Shown here: piece by piece, positions 1 to 12,151 of the stretch | Layout: the number at the start of each line of letters is the position of its first letter | Numbering within the stretch: position 1 is the first letter of the stretch | Assembly: GCA_009760885.1 (NCBI GenBank) | Contig: CM019716.1 | Coordinates: 14,467,702 to 14,531,701 of the forward strand | Length of the DNA: 64,000 nucleotides | Direction of reading: 5' to 3' | Origin: Achatina immaculata | Taxonomy: Eukaryota > Mollusca > Gastropoda > Stylommatophora > Achatinidae | Position numbers and translations under genes: made by a program | The notes under the pieces: generated by a model | Databases searched by the model: none | What the model was told of the DNA's origin: nothing | Seen by the model: only the letters and a program-made list of their open reading frames with translations

Positions 1-343
1 TGGCTTCGCAATAGCTTTGCCAATAATCTTCTGTGCTTTTGATATCATGAAATCAGCTGGTAGATTGTTTCACAATAACTAACCATTCATCTGATGTTGT
101 TAACTGATGATACACTGAATATTGAACTGGGAATGTACAAACTTGTAAAGTCATTATTTATGATGATGCTGCAAGGAAATCTGTAGAGTTTTTATTGGTT
201 TTTTTGTTTTTTTTTTAAACAGTGTTGCATTATAAATGTGTGTCGATGGTAAAATAACTAGAGATGCACTGAATACCAGCTTTTATATATTTCACTGAAT
301 CTGGATATTTGATTCTCAGAGTGATCAAGTATAAACTGTGTAT

Positions 344-1531
344 TTTACATCTTACATCCTTCCCATGCCGCTAAACATCACATAGGGCTCGCATGGTAGC
401 TTGCCAATTTCCTGTTTTCAGCAAGCTTTTCAACCTCATCAAGGGATGTTATGCCCACTGAACTGGCTTCTCTTAACAATGTCCTCCTTAGTTTCACATG
501 GTTGACCTCTTTTTATATGGCCTCTTGTGTTCCACTTGATAGCTTGTTTTGGTATTCTCTGATTGTTTCTTCTCATCACATGGCCTACATATGTCCGTCT
601 TCTTTTTCTGATCACCCATGTGACAGGTTGTTGTTTAATGCGTTGTTCCTGAATTCATTCCACTTGAGGCCGAGTATTTTTCTTAGGCATTTGTTTACAG
701 AAGAGTCTAATTTCTTGTCTGTTTCTTTAGTTGTTTTCCAGCTTTCACATGCATAAATGAGGGTGGATATTACATTTGAATTGAATGATCTTAACTTAGT
801 TTTTGTGCTTAAAACTTTTGAATGCCATATGTTCTCAAGATTCTTGAAGGTCAGTGCTGCTTTTGCAATTCTAATTCTAACTTCCTTTCTGGTGTCACCA
901 TCCTGGTCTATGTAGCTGCCAAGATATGCAGATTGATGTACTTCTTCAACATCTGTTCCTTCCACGTATATTTTTTCTTCGTGATTAATGAGAAGTTTGA
1001 TTATTTTTGTTGTTTCATCGTTAATTTCAAATCCTATTTTGCTAGGCAGTGAAGACAGGTATCTGTTTTTTCTTGCATTGAATTCACAATGTCACTGATA
1101 AGAGTTATGTCTTCTGCAAAATCAAGATCTTCCAGTTGGGTCCCATGTGCTCAGTCAATGCCCATTTTACCTGTGCAGCATTTTTTCATTAAGAAGTCTA
1201 TAGCAAATCCAAAAAATGATGGAGATAATATACATCATTGTTTCATGCCTGTTTCAATCTGAAATGATTCACTCATTCCTTCTTCTGTGTTGGCTGCACA
1301 AACATATCCATTGTAGAGATCTTCAATGGTGTTGACAATCTTAGATGGTATTCCATATATTCTTAAAATTCTCCACAATGAATCTCTGTGTATGCATTCA
1401 AATGCCTTTTTAGTCTATGAAGTTCAAGGTTAATGGTTTTTGATTTTCAATATGTTCTTTGAGTATTATTCTTAGAGTAAAGATCTGGTCGAGACAGTTT
1501 CTCCCTTTTCAAAATACTGCTTGTTCTTCTC
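344..1531 (-). mobile_element. LINE family F1, 5'-truncated copy with 13-bp target duplication
   Basis: Read on the minus strand, it encodes the C-terminal half of a reverse transcriptase: the catalytic-box region LEDLDFAEDITL, then AYLGSYIDQDGDTRKEVRIR, NLENIWHSKVLSTKTKLR and ACESWKTTKETDKK. The conserved FADD is FAED here. Several stops and frameshifts interrupt it. The 3' end is GGATGTAAGATGTAA. The direct repeat ATAAACTGTGTAT occurs at 331-343 and 1532-1544, marking both insertion borders. The clade is probably RTE-related, but I cannot settle that by eye. Confidence 0.88.
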
Positions 1532-1674
1532 ATAAACTGTGTATGCTAAAGTATAAATACAAAAGTGATGCTGTAGTTATTGTTAGTTAAAATGGTCTAT
1601 TTCTTACGCATATCTTTGCACTTGTAGGTGCTTGCAAAGATATAAAAAATTTATTACAAACCATTAGGTTAATG

Positions 1675-1926
1675 ATTGGTCACACTCTGAAGAAACCCGA
1701 CACCAGCTTAGCAAGACAGACACTGACAGGGAATCCTTAAGGAAATAGAAAACAAGGAAGGCCTAGACTTATTTGGAGAAGAGAAATTATGACAGTGCTC
1801 AAAGACAAGGGATACACATGGAAGGAAGTAGAGAATAATTCCAAGAACAGGGATGACTGGAGAGCCTTTATCCATGCCTGTGCTCTCAAGGAAGTGAAAG
1901 CGATGATGATGGTGATGATGATGATG
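1675..1926 (+). mobile_element. LINE 3' end with GAT-rich tail and 12-bp target duplication
   Basis: It translates to the typical end of an RTE- or Ingi-like polyprotein: IGHTLKKPDTSLARQTL, a stop, KQGRPRLIWRREI, DKGYTWKEVENNSKNRDDW and RAFIHACALKEVK, followed by a GATGATG-type tail. ATTAGGTTAATG flanks it at 1663-1674 and 1927-1938. A second copy of the same end lies at 54718-54861. Confidence 0.82.
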
Positions 1927-2884
1927 ATTAGGTTAATGGTTTGTAATATATTTCTTATATCTTTGCAACCATTGCTGTTAACCATTAGGTTAACATTTTG
2001 TTTTCCTTTTACAACTAATGTGACTGAAGTATGTATTTGTTGCCAGAATTGTGCAGTCTGAGGAAACATTTCAGTATTTTAAATTGTGCTCATCAAATGT
2101 ACTTCCAAAACATAATATAGGACTTGCAAGTAGTAGGCAATATGTGAATTTGAATTGATTATCCAGTACATCTCTTAAGAATAACAGGTTAATATGGGCT
2201 GCAGCAAAACCACCAGGCATACAAAGGACAATGAAAGCCATGTATAGACAGGAACAGTACCAGTCCAGGTCAAGATCTCATTATTTCAGGCTGATTACTG
2301 CTTACTTCAAGCATTTTTTAGATTGATGTTTGAATTTATGACAGGAGAAAAGAAGTCATGCTACAGATGCATAAATGATATTTATACCTTGTAAGGGTAT
2401 GTTGTTGTCATTATCATAGTGTGATTTGTAAATGCCAACAAACTTTGACTCATGCCACCAAAAATACAGAAACAATACAGAAAGGGTTTTAAACTTAACA
2501 GGAAGATGGACATATCATGTTTAGAACCAAGTCTTACAGGAAACATTGCATTTTCCTTCATTTGCTTAATTAAAATAGATCTTTAAAAAAAAAAAAAATT
2601 GTAGAAGTCTCGAGCGGATTTAAACATAGAGCATTTTGTATTCATCCTCAGAAAACAGGATCAGTGTTTTAAATATCTGTTTTTGAAGGAAGCACCTCAT
2701 GTTTTTTTCTTCCTCGTTAAAAAAAAAAATCATACTTGCCCACTGTGGTCTTATGTAATTTCTCTTGTATTCATGGTCCATTTGATGTCTTGTTTTCCTT
2801 TAAATTCATTGACATCATGTATACAGTGAAATCTAGTGTCTCTCACTCTCTCACTGTGTTGATATATAGAGATAAAATTCCTGT

Positions 2885-3140
2885 TTAAGGCATATTGGGG
2901 AATATGATGGTAGGCCTGTATTTTCCATGACCTTCAGCACATGAAAGTATGATGTGGTCATTATCACGCCTGGCCACTTTACCTTCCCTGATTTCTCTGG
3001 TACCCATTTTTTTAGAGGCTGGGTGAACCCTTGGGCCTTTTTCGGTGTGTACCAGAAAAAATCCCACTGCTGGGACTGAACCTGGTACCACCAGATTAGT
3101 AAACCAGATTAGCCTGACCACTCAGCTAACCAGGCTGCCA
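2885..3140 (-). mobile_element. tRNA-derived SINE
   Basis: On the minus strand it starts with a tRNA-like head: an A-box-like TAGCTGAGTGGTCAGGC and a B-box-like GGTTCAGTCCC about 40 bases apart. The body contains GGGTACC and a CCAGGCGTGATAATGACCAC-like core, shared with copies at 5105, 14674, 17518 and 40905. The polymerase III promoter is inferred from these boxes. Confidence 0.75.
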
Positions 3141-3164
3141 TATATAATATATTCTTCTTCAGTT

Positions 3165-3495
3165 TTCTGAGCCATTAAGGCTCATTGCTGCAGATAAAGT
3201 TTGCCTCCATTCTTTTCTATTCCTGCTCTTCTCTCTGCAGTCGGTGACACCAGTTTCTTTTACATCCTCTTCTATGTTGTCTTTCCATCTGTCTTGGTCT
3301 ACCCCTTGGTCTTGTTTCTCTCAACTCTTGTGCATACATAATTTTCATTTGTCTGTTCTCTTCCATTCTTTCTATATGGCCTAAACAGCGTAGTCTATTC
3401 AGTTTCAAGACATTTATAATTTGTTGAGATTTAAATAAGCTGTTTAGTTCAGTGTTCTTTCTAGCTCTTTTATTTATATATATAATTTTCATAGG
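3165..3495 (-). mobile_element. LINE reverse-transcriptase C-terminal fragment
   Basis: The minus-strand frame reads IYINKRARKNTELNSLFKSQ, then NRLRCLGHIERMEENRQMK and TRPRGRPRQMERQ. L(G/R)xxGHIxRM followed by GRP is the usual C-terminal signature of RTE-, CR1- and Jockey-type LINE proteins. It lies next to the SINE at 2885-3140 and has no clear target duplication. Confidence 0.75.
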
Positions 3496-5104
3496 TTATT
3501 TTCCTTCGTGTTAGTGTATTGGGAAGCCATTTTTTTACAGGCTGGTTTACTGCAATGCACCAGATCACAAACCCCTAACCTTTTGATTGTGAATGAGAAA
3601 AAGGGTTGCATTCATCTAGCATACTAAAGCATTCCTGTTTTATTTTTAGCCAAAGTATAACATCATAAATTGATCATGAAAGTAAATTGATTTGATATAT
3701 TGTAGTTTGAGATGTAAAATTTTCCCACTTTTTTTTTAGTTTGATTGTTGGTGTAATGTTTTAATGTATGTATTTTTGTCAACTCCTTATTATTACTTGG
3801 GAAAAGAATATTTCAATTATATGTAGCATCATAGCATGGGTTAGAGTATTGAAAACTAGTAAATCTGACACATTATAAGTGTCCTGAAGTTGAGTAGGAC
3901 ATTATGTTCTTTCTGGTCAGTTTCCATTTAATTATGTTTTTTAAAACAAATAAAACCCTTTTTTTTTTCAAGCTAAGCTGTGCATCTTTATCATTTTGTT
4001 TAGAAACTGGGGTGATGGGAATCTCACGATATATTTAAGAAAGTTTAGTTTTTAAGGACTCAGGAATTTAAAAGAAAAGTTTTGCTAAACATTCTTACTT
4101 TCAAGATTATTAAAAGAAAAGCTATTCTGACAGTAACATTAATTTATTCTGACGGTACCAGTGGAATAAAAAATGTTCGGTTATTCAGTATAACCATTAG
4201 CAAGGCACTACGTCACATAGATTAGTAGAGTGTGTTAAATGTTTCCGATGCAGCAGTCATATTTATAGCAGCAAAGAAGAGAAATGCTGTGATGGCATAA
4301 TGAGAGGAAACTCTGGCTAATCTCATAGCATGCTATTTAACATGAAATGCCATTGTGACTTTTTTTTTTGTTTTTGTTTTGTTGGTCTTTCCACCATTAC
4401 TCACAAGAAACCCTTATGTTGCTTACTACTAGTGGTCACTGATGGTAGTGCTTGCATAATCATGTGTGTGTGTGTTTTTCTCATACATTTCTACTTATTC
4501 CAATAAATAATGTGCAGTTTAGTGTCTGAGCTTCCAGTGGTGATAAAGAAAGGCAAAGATTACAAGTAAGTATGAGGTACCAGCAGCTTTCCCTATTATA
4601 ACGTAGTGTTCTGTTTATGAAGTGGCCCATTAGTGGTCTCCCAGACAGGAGGTCAGTTTCCATGCCGATGAAAGCACCAGAAGCATCCTGAAGTGTTGTA
4701 GTCTTGAGTGGGGATTATATAATGTGTACAAGTTTAGACAAATTTCTGAACCGTCAGGACAATTTTCTAATAATGTATGGAAAAAAAATACTATTAAGTC
4801 AATCAGGCACACAGTCAGCCACATGAAGTAGGTAAAACCATGTGCTGTAGTTACTTTCATATATCCACACACACAGCAGTTATAAAACTGTTGCAGTCAT
4901 TCTGTAAATATGTGCTGATGACTAGGCAAGCCAAAAGCTATGAGGAAAGTAACTGTATTAAGTGGGCCTATAACTGAAGTCAAACAGGTACAGAAAAAAG
5001 TATAAAGTTATAATAAAGGAATATCACTTATGAGTTAAGGAGTTTGGGAGGGTGTCCATAGTTTAGCAAGCAGAGGAAGAAAAGGTTTTCTTGTAAAGGA
5101 GAGT

Positions 5105-5350
5105 ATAAGGTAAAGGTAGTCCTGTCATGCTAATAAGATACTAAGAGGGATGCAGTGTTAGTGCCCATTATTTCCTTGACCTGTCAGCACACTAGAGGTT
5201 GGTGTGGTCAATAACATGTCTCACCACCTTCCCTTGTCCAAATCTAGAAAAAGTCAGAGCTGGGTGAATAGGGGCATCTCTGAACAGATTGAACAACAGA
5301 CATTGCCATTGAGAGATTAGCACACTAAACACTTCTCTTAAAATGAGTCT
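5105..5350 (-). mobile_element. Degraded SINE copy
   Basis: It shares GTGTTAGTGCCC, TTTCCTTGACCT-TCAGCAC, GTGTGGTC and AGCTGGGTGAAT with the copy at 14674-14937, in the same orientation. The tRNA-like head at the right side is badly worn. Confidence 0.65.
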
Positions 5351-6554
5351 AGTAATGTATTTCAAGTGTGCTTGCATGATAGTTTAATTCTCTGTAAGAA
5401 TAGACCTGTTATGAGTGATTTTGTGAATCCCAAATCACATTGATGTACATGACCAGCTCAGTACAGGTAAGTGATAGTTTTGCTTTGCCAGATTCTCTTC
5501 TCTGTCTAATCCAGGGCTCTGGATGCAAAATTCTGCTTTAAAAACACTCAACACATGTCTCCATTGATACATAATTGTTTCCCCGTTTTGTTTACAGCCA
5601 GGCCGTCAGTCAACCAAAGAGGTGACATTGGTAGAATGCATCTTGCCATATCACCGCCATTGTTGTTGTTGTTGATGTGGCTGTTCATTATCTCTGACAT
5701 TTTTGCATTAACATTGAAGTGTTGCACAGTTAACAGAATCATTTCCAGATTGAACTAAATTCTAATGATTTTTTTGCCCAGAAATTCTGAAAATAAATGA
5801 TAAAGACTTTAACAGAATTCATTCTTTATAGTTTGAAGGTATGTGTATCTGAAATCAGTTACTTTAGAAAATTATAATTGGCATAAGGAATGACAACATT
5901 CTGTCAGCTGCTGTGCAACAGGATATCATAAATGATTACTGTACATATAAGCTAACAACATGGCCTAAAATTTGTAACAGTATTTTGCTTTTTCTCACAG
6001 TCCTCCATAATTATTTCACTTCCCTACCGTATTCTTTTTTAAAATTTACTTTTGCCACCTTCATGTAAGATTTCTTTTCATTTTTCATAGATTTCTTGTG
6101 ATTTGATGACTGTGCTCAGAATTTACGGTTATTCAGAGAATTTAAAAAAAAAAAAAAAAGACATTATGAAACCATACTTACAGATCAAGATCTTCTGTTG
6201 TTCCTTATTCCTGTACCTGCAGACTGTGATACTAGATTTAATGCTAGTCAAAAATTACAGGTCTAGGCTCAAGTCTTTCAGAAGTCAGAAGTTGATTTAG
6301 GCCATTTAAGTCCCTCGCTTGCTTTTGAGTTTTGTAGCAGAATTTTATTGTGCTTATTCTTATGTAACCCAGCAGCTTCTTATGTAACCTAGCAACCTCC
6401 CTCCCAACTGCATGATTGTTTTAGGTATGCCTCTTTCTGCCACATACTGCTTGACAGACTGAAGAAAAAAAAAATGCACCATATTTTAATGAAATATCTT
6501 TAACTTCTCTGATAATTACCTCAGGAGACGAAAATAAAAAAAAAATTTTGAGAG

Positions 6555-6710
6555 CTACTTAGCTTCTCATCATTGATAATCTGCAAATGGATGCGTCGGC
6601 AGCAGGGCATCTTGCTTACAACTGAGAGGCCTACAGGAGAGCTGTTAGGGAGGCAAAGTTCTGCAGGAGACATGCAAATGACTGACTGACTGTGTATGTC
6701 ATCTGTTCAT
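6555..6710 (+). mobile_element. LINE 3'-end fragment (DDLQMDAS type)
   Basis: It shares TGATAATCTGCAAATGGATG, AGCAGGGCATCTTGC and GAGAGGCCTACAGGAG with 47333-47470 and 48250-48500. In frame those copies read DDLQMDASAAGHLTHNREAY, the end of a reverse-transcriptase ORF. The tail here is a short run of ACTG repeats. Confidence 0.7.
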
Positions 6711-7521
6711 GCTAATCGTTCCAGTCGTCTTAATCCACTACTACCGGTACAGACATCAGGAAGGAATGCTTAGCATGCTTGAGAACCTCAGTAAAGTTGT
6801 TTTTTTTAGCACAGTGCTGTATGGTTATCTTCTGAGAAATAGTAAATAAATCACCGTAGGTGTGAGAGAGAGAATAAGGAGAGAAAGTCCATGACTCAGA
6901 CCATGGACCCTGGTAGGACGAGCAGCCATCCAGCCACAGAAAAACAGCACATCAACCACTTGGTTATCTAACATCTTCAGAACTTCAGAGTTGATTGCTT
7001 CATCATTCATGTTCATTGTTCTATAAAGGCACTGAAAATGAGTTTTTTGTCTCAGTAAGATTCATTTCAGGTCAGTATGAAAGAGTGCTAAGCACCCAGA
7101 TCTGATTAATCACAGCCTGTGTTCCCAATTTTAGCCTTCTGCTGTTGCATTCTCGTTTCAGTGTTTTTGCCAGATATTGTCTGTCTTGATTTCTTTGGCT
7201 AGAGAGAAGATAAATTTGAATTCAAGGTAGCTGAACTTTTCCAGTGATTCAAGTGGGTAATTAAAAACATATGGTCTTTGAAAAGTTATGAAGTTGCCAC
7301 TGGCCATATTCTGACTGAAAATCTCTTAGCATCATGTGCAGGTAATAATCCATTGAAGTATTCTTAAATTGTGATTAGTACTAACTTGTTGACAGACTTT
7401 AAAATTTAAAAAAAAAAGAACTAAAAAATTTGAGACGTTCTCAGAGACATTAAAAAATATTGCTGACTTAATAACACCATAAAAAAGTCACAGCCAGAAT
7501 GACTTGATCATGGCATCAGAG

Positions 7522-7632
7522 AAATTCATAGGATAAGTGTGATGAGAAATTCACAGGATGAGTGTGATGAGAAATTCACAGGATGAGTGTGACAAGAACT
7601 TCACAGAACTGGTGTGCTGAGGACTTCACAGG
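7522..7632. repeat. Small tandem repeat, about 29-30 bp unit, 3-4 copies
   Basis: The unit is built around AATTCACAGGATGAGTGTGA followed by TGAGA. Copies decay towards the right, where the last ones read ACTTCACAGAACTGGTGTG. No gene overlaps it. Confidence 0.75.
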
Positions 7633-7720
7633 ACCTCATATTTTTATAGGATTGGGCAAGTTCAAGTTTAAAAAAAAATAAATGAAAGGTCATGTTGACC
7701 ATTTGTTTAGCAGTGAATAT

Positions 7721-7907
7721 TAAGTGAATTAGAACTTTGGTTTTCTTGAAAGCCCATCTGGTTTGTTTGTTTTTTTTTTATAGAGAATTATAGTTGTTTT
7801 AAAATCTGTGCATCTGATAAGAAACACAAGGCATAGACAATGTTGTTTAAGTTGTTCTTGTGGCCCAGAAAAACAAAAGAAAAGATAAAATGTTTGTTAG
7901 CCACTTA
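7721..7907 (+). repeat. Long direct repeat, left copy (partner 11656-11837)
   Basis: About 185 bases nearly identical to 11656-11837, starting TAAGTGAATTAGAACTTTGG and ending CCACTTA. The differences are mainly in A and T run lengths plus a few substitutions. It contains no coding frame. Confidence 0.9.
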
Positions 7908-10900
7908 ATGAAATCTCAGTTAAACTTATGTCATTACGTATGGCATGTTTATTTCCAAATATTTAGCATCATAATCTTTCTGTACAACAAACAGCTTCAC
8001 TCGGATTTAACATTTAAAAAAATTTAATCTCTGTAAATATTCAATACATAACACTGCACCTCATGTACTCAGAAATATCACTTGACAGTTATTTCTGTCA
8101 TTCAGCCAGATCAACAGATCTTTATTCCACACCAGTATATATCTTCTTTGGCTCTGCACTCCTGCAGTTTTATTTCTTTCTCAAAGATCTTTAAACTTTA
8201 AATTACTGAAATACCAAATTATATTATGATTAAACATTTTTTTAGTGGAATAATTACTTAAATAATTGACATCATGATTTGAATCTTGAAATTGTTCCAC
8301 ATGTGTATTATGTTTTAACTATTTTTTTTTTGGTCTCGGTCAGAGCTTTGGCATTGTTGTTTAATTCTGTGGTTTGAATTGCCTGTTGTAATTCACGTCG
8401 TAGGAGTTTACTGCAAAATAAACTATGACTCTTTTCAACTGTTAGAATGATAATGTCAGACATTCCCAGTAAATCTTGTTTAATTAATATGGTTCAGGTG
8501 AGGTTCAATACAACAAAGCTCTTTCAATGCTGAATTTGCATTCAAACAAGCTAACGAGGGCAACTGAGGCATCATTTTCAAGCCTTTAGTTGATGAAATG
8601 TGGCAAGTCAAGATCTGTCCTCACTCCCATGAAGCGCCCCCTAGAGGTTTGATGAGTTCTGGCAGGCTGGTGAATGAGAAAGGGATTAACATGATCCCTG
8701 CCTTGAATGAATGTATTGAGAATCCTGGTATTCTATCTAACCAGGTGATATTTGACCTGTATTCCTGTGTACGGCCTAGGAAATTAAGAAAGCCATGACA
8801 GCCTTTCAGTATTGTCATCATCAGCAAGAGCACCATTATCATCCATCTGCTCAAGTCCCATGGCATTTGGAAGCAAGAACGAGATAAGCTAAACTGTCAT
8901 GTAGCTGCTCACTTATGTAGCAAACACTTCTTCAGTGTTGCCCCCACATCTTCAGTGGCACCAATACTTCTTTAGGTGGTGCCAGTGAGTTGGGTACATA
9001 TCTCTTATATAGTATGTTGAATACTTCTTTACTTATAGCAAAGTCCCATGGGATTTGGAAGTGAGTACAAGATAAACTAAACTATCACATAGTAACATGT
9101 AGCTGCTCACTTATATCACTCACCTGACACAAGATTTTTTGGGTTCATATTTGCTGTCTGAGGAATTTTCTTTCTGTCAGCGTATTTAAATGTGTTCATT
9201 TCTTTGATTCTTATTTTTATTTCTGCATTATGTATTTCTGTCATCCTTACACTTTTTGCTCCATTCATGTCTTTAGGTGCTGATCATTTAAACAACTGCT
9301 ATCTAATCTATCTTGTGCCATCTTACAAGGCAGAAACAGAATCCCCCCACTTCTCGTGGTCTGCAACTGGCTATTCCAACAGCAATGCCAGGGTCTTTTC
9401 TTTTCAGAGTACATGACCAATCAGTTTCCCAGCACATTCCTATCATCATTATGCATTTATCATCTTGGTTAATTGGTTTGAGAGAGCATCATATTTTTTT
9501 TTTTATTTGTTTCCTTATTTTTAAAATTTCTTGTTTACCCCATTTTGTTTTGTCCTTACAGTTAAAAAAAAATTGTTTCCCTATGTCTAATTTCTTCATT
9601 GCTTGATCATTTAAATGCTTATGTTTTGTCCTTTTATTTGAGTTCCTTCTTTCCTTTTTTGCCATTATTTGAAAGTTTATTTGTTCATGCTAGTTTTATT
9701 TCTCTGTTGTTTTCTGTACTTCATGTCTTGTCCCCTGTTAATGGTTTCAAAGTTTTAAGTTTCACAGTGTCTGTGTGCTTATAAAATGTCACTTAAACCT
9801 TCCGGTGATTTTTTTTCTTCTCTTCCATTCCACAGTTCTTCAAAGTTTACGTTTATACACTCACAGAGTGACTAATATGACAGTTTAGAATGTTAACTGT
9901 GCTGAAGTAGTGTGCCATACAGTATCATGTATTAGTTTGTCTAGTTCTCAGTGGAGTGTTAATCTCATTGGTTTATAGTTGTCTTCAGTGGATATAGTGT
10001 GTCTGTGTATGTGCCCACTAGCTTCAGGAGAGTGGAACTAGATCTGCCTGAACTGTTTTTGTTATTCCTCAAAAAGCATAAAGGGGATATTTTAAAAAAG
10101 CCTGATGTGCATTTAGAATTTTGAAAATAAACCTTCTTCTTAAGCCGAAGTAAAGAATAGTATCACACATCTAGTCTGTTGATTACCATTTTGTTACTTC
10201 TTTCATACTTATTTTAATTTTTATACACCAACAGCTGCCATTCTAAAAGGATACATAGCATTAAAAGTTATGAAATTTGTATATCCATAATGGGCATTCA
10301 TAAAGATAAAGATAAACTGGGCGTTCATATAGATAAAGTAAACTGTGGATATGGAAGCAGCCTAAAATCAGTGTGAAGCATCATATAAACTTAGCAGAAG
10401 CAAAATACATGACAATACAATAGCACAGGAATCCAGAAAAGAGTGTGATAGTTCTGTTTTTCTCAACCTTGGCCATGTTTTCCCATTGTGTCACAGCACA
10501 TTTTTAAGAGGTTTTGTGTGAAAAGCAGAAAATTAGAGAGTTGCATTATCTTTCTAAGACCTCACTTAATGTTTCTAAAGGTCTACAGTTGAATAGCAGG
10601 AAAATAGAGGGTTGCATCATGTCTCTAATGGGCCATAGGGCAGCAGAAAATGAAGGGTTTTGACAGGATCATTGTGGCCACTGAAATATCAGCACCTAAT
10701 TCAGATATTTCGATTTTGAAACATCATTTTATTTTTCTTAAATGTCTAAAAAAAAAAAAAGGTTTATATGGATATGATCATGTGAACTGCTAGTCCTGCC
10801 TCTCATAGAGAACAAACAAGTGGCATGAAAGAAGTCACTATCTCACTGGGCATTCAGATGATTAGATTAGTGTAATTCTTGACATGTGCAAACTAGCATG

Positions 10901-10981
10901 ATCCCAAAATTTGCATAGAACTTGGAGATGTGTGGTTCATAGAGATTTGTGAAGTTTAGAGTGATCATTTCCCATCAGTCT

Positions 10982-11155
10982 TATCTTATATCCTTCCTGT
11001 GCCGTTAAACGTCACATAGGGCTCGCAAGGTAGTTCGCCAATTTTTCCTGTTTTCGGCGAGCTTTTCAACCTCATCAGGGGATTTTATGCCTATTAATTT
11101 GGCCTATCTTAACAATGTCCTCTTTTTCTTCGGCCTGTTCTGTTCCACTTGTTAG
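10982..11155 (-). mobile_element. LINE F1 3' end with 13-bp target duplication
   Basis: A 174-bp F1 end that corresponds to 355-530, with an internal deletion. The direct repeat TTCCCATCAGTCT flanks it at 10969-10981 and 11156-11168, so this was a short insertion of its own and not a leftover of a larger copy. Confidence 0.85.
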
Positions 11156-11655
11156 TTCCCATCAGTCTGCTGGTCAAAGTTATTTGTCACTGCTGAGGTG
11201 CAAGTGTTTCTCTGGCACTTCATGTGACCAGTGTTGGAGAGATACATGACCTTAACAGCATGTGTATTATTTAAAAAAAAACATATATAACAATTAGAGT
11301 GCTTTTCTGTGGCTGAAAACACATACCCACCTTTGTCACATTTGATAAACCAAATTTAAAAGTGTGTTCCATTAGTGTCTGCTGAACTTGTTTAAGAATT
11401 TTCCAATTTATTCATTATTACTGTATATTAAATTTTATAATGTTCATTTCTAAATTATTTTTGCATATTTTAAATATTAATTGCTTATTTAAAAAAAATA
11501 AAATGAAGTTTTATCAAAATGTAAAGAAGGCAGAGTCAAAGTTGGAATAAACCATGAGAATCATTTCTTGTTCAGCTCTGCATTTGTTCAACCTGTAAAA
11601 ACTCTTAAACATCGAAATGAAATGTTCTACATCTGAAAATGAACACATTATGTGT

Positions 11656-11837
11656 TAAGTGAATTAGAACTTTGGTTTTCTTGAAAGTCCATCTGGTTTT
11701 TTTTTTTCATAGAGAATTATAGTTGTTTTAAAATCTGTGCATCTGATAAGAAACACAAGGCATAAACAATGTTGTTTATGTTGTTCTTGTGACCCAGAAA
11801 AAAAAAAAGAAAAGATAAAATGTTTGTAAACCACTTA
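11656..11837 (+). repeat. Long direct repeat, right copy, just upstream of Piezo exon 1
   Basis: Near-identical partner of 7721-7907, ending 95 bp before the exon-1 acceptor. It may be a local duplication or two copies of an unrecognised interspersed repeat; no terminal repeats or target duplications are visible. Confidence 0.88.
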
Positions 11838-11932
11838 CAATTTCTTCGTTGAGCACTGCTCAATTATAATGTCAATTATAGGATTTTCAGTTGAATTTTT
11901 TGTAACACTAATGTTTTGCTTTCACATGTTAG

Positions 11933-12151
11933 AGACTTGTAGAACATGAGGAACCTCCTGGTGGACACTATGGAGGTGTGAATGAAGCAGCTGCACCATT
12001 TGGGTCTGACCGGGAGGTGCCTGAGGATCACAGTCTAGCGGAGCCAGCAACAGCCAGTGACAAAGCGGAGAAAGTCAAGAGAAGGGCCTGGATGTCGGTT
12101 GTCTTCCTGATCATGAGGCAGAGCTACGTGCTTTCACTGATAGCAATGATG
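11933..12151 (+). CDS. Piezo: Piezo exon 1 of window: cytosolic linker and start of a transmembrane helix
   Basis: 73 codons, starting and ending in phase 0. The acceptor is a T-rich tract ending ACATGTTAG; the donor is ATG|GTGAGT. The first ~50 residues are polar and rich in E, P and A (RLVEHEEPPGGHYGG...), a loop with no strong family match. The last part reads WMSVVFLIMRQSYVLSLIAMM-like and matches the human MDQSYVCALIAMM segment. The preceding exon is not visible, so the upstream intron exceeds 11.9 kb. Confidence 0.93.

Larger units (their letters stand above)
1..11932 (+). other. Intron or sequence upstream of the first Piezo exon
   Basis: No exon with Piezo similarity was found here. 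The stretch is AT-rich with many A and T runs and holds the listed LINE, SINE and repeat pieces. In 1-330, 1940-2880, 3500-5100, 5390-6550, 6710-7520 and 7910-10980 I see nothing further except homopolymer runs. If the gene has earlier exons, as the family requires, this is at least partly an intron. Confidence 0.6.

Noticed and set aside
8598..8866. Overlapping plus and minus frames of 66 and 81 codons
   Set aside because: No domain, no splice-phase relation to the gene, and no retroelement motif could be read.
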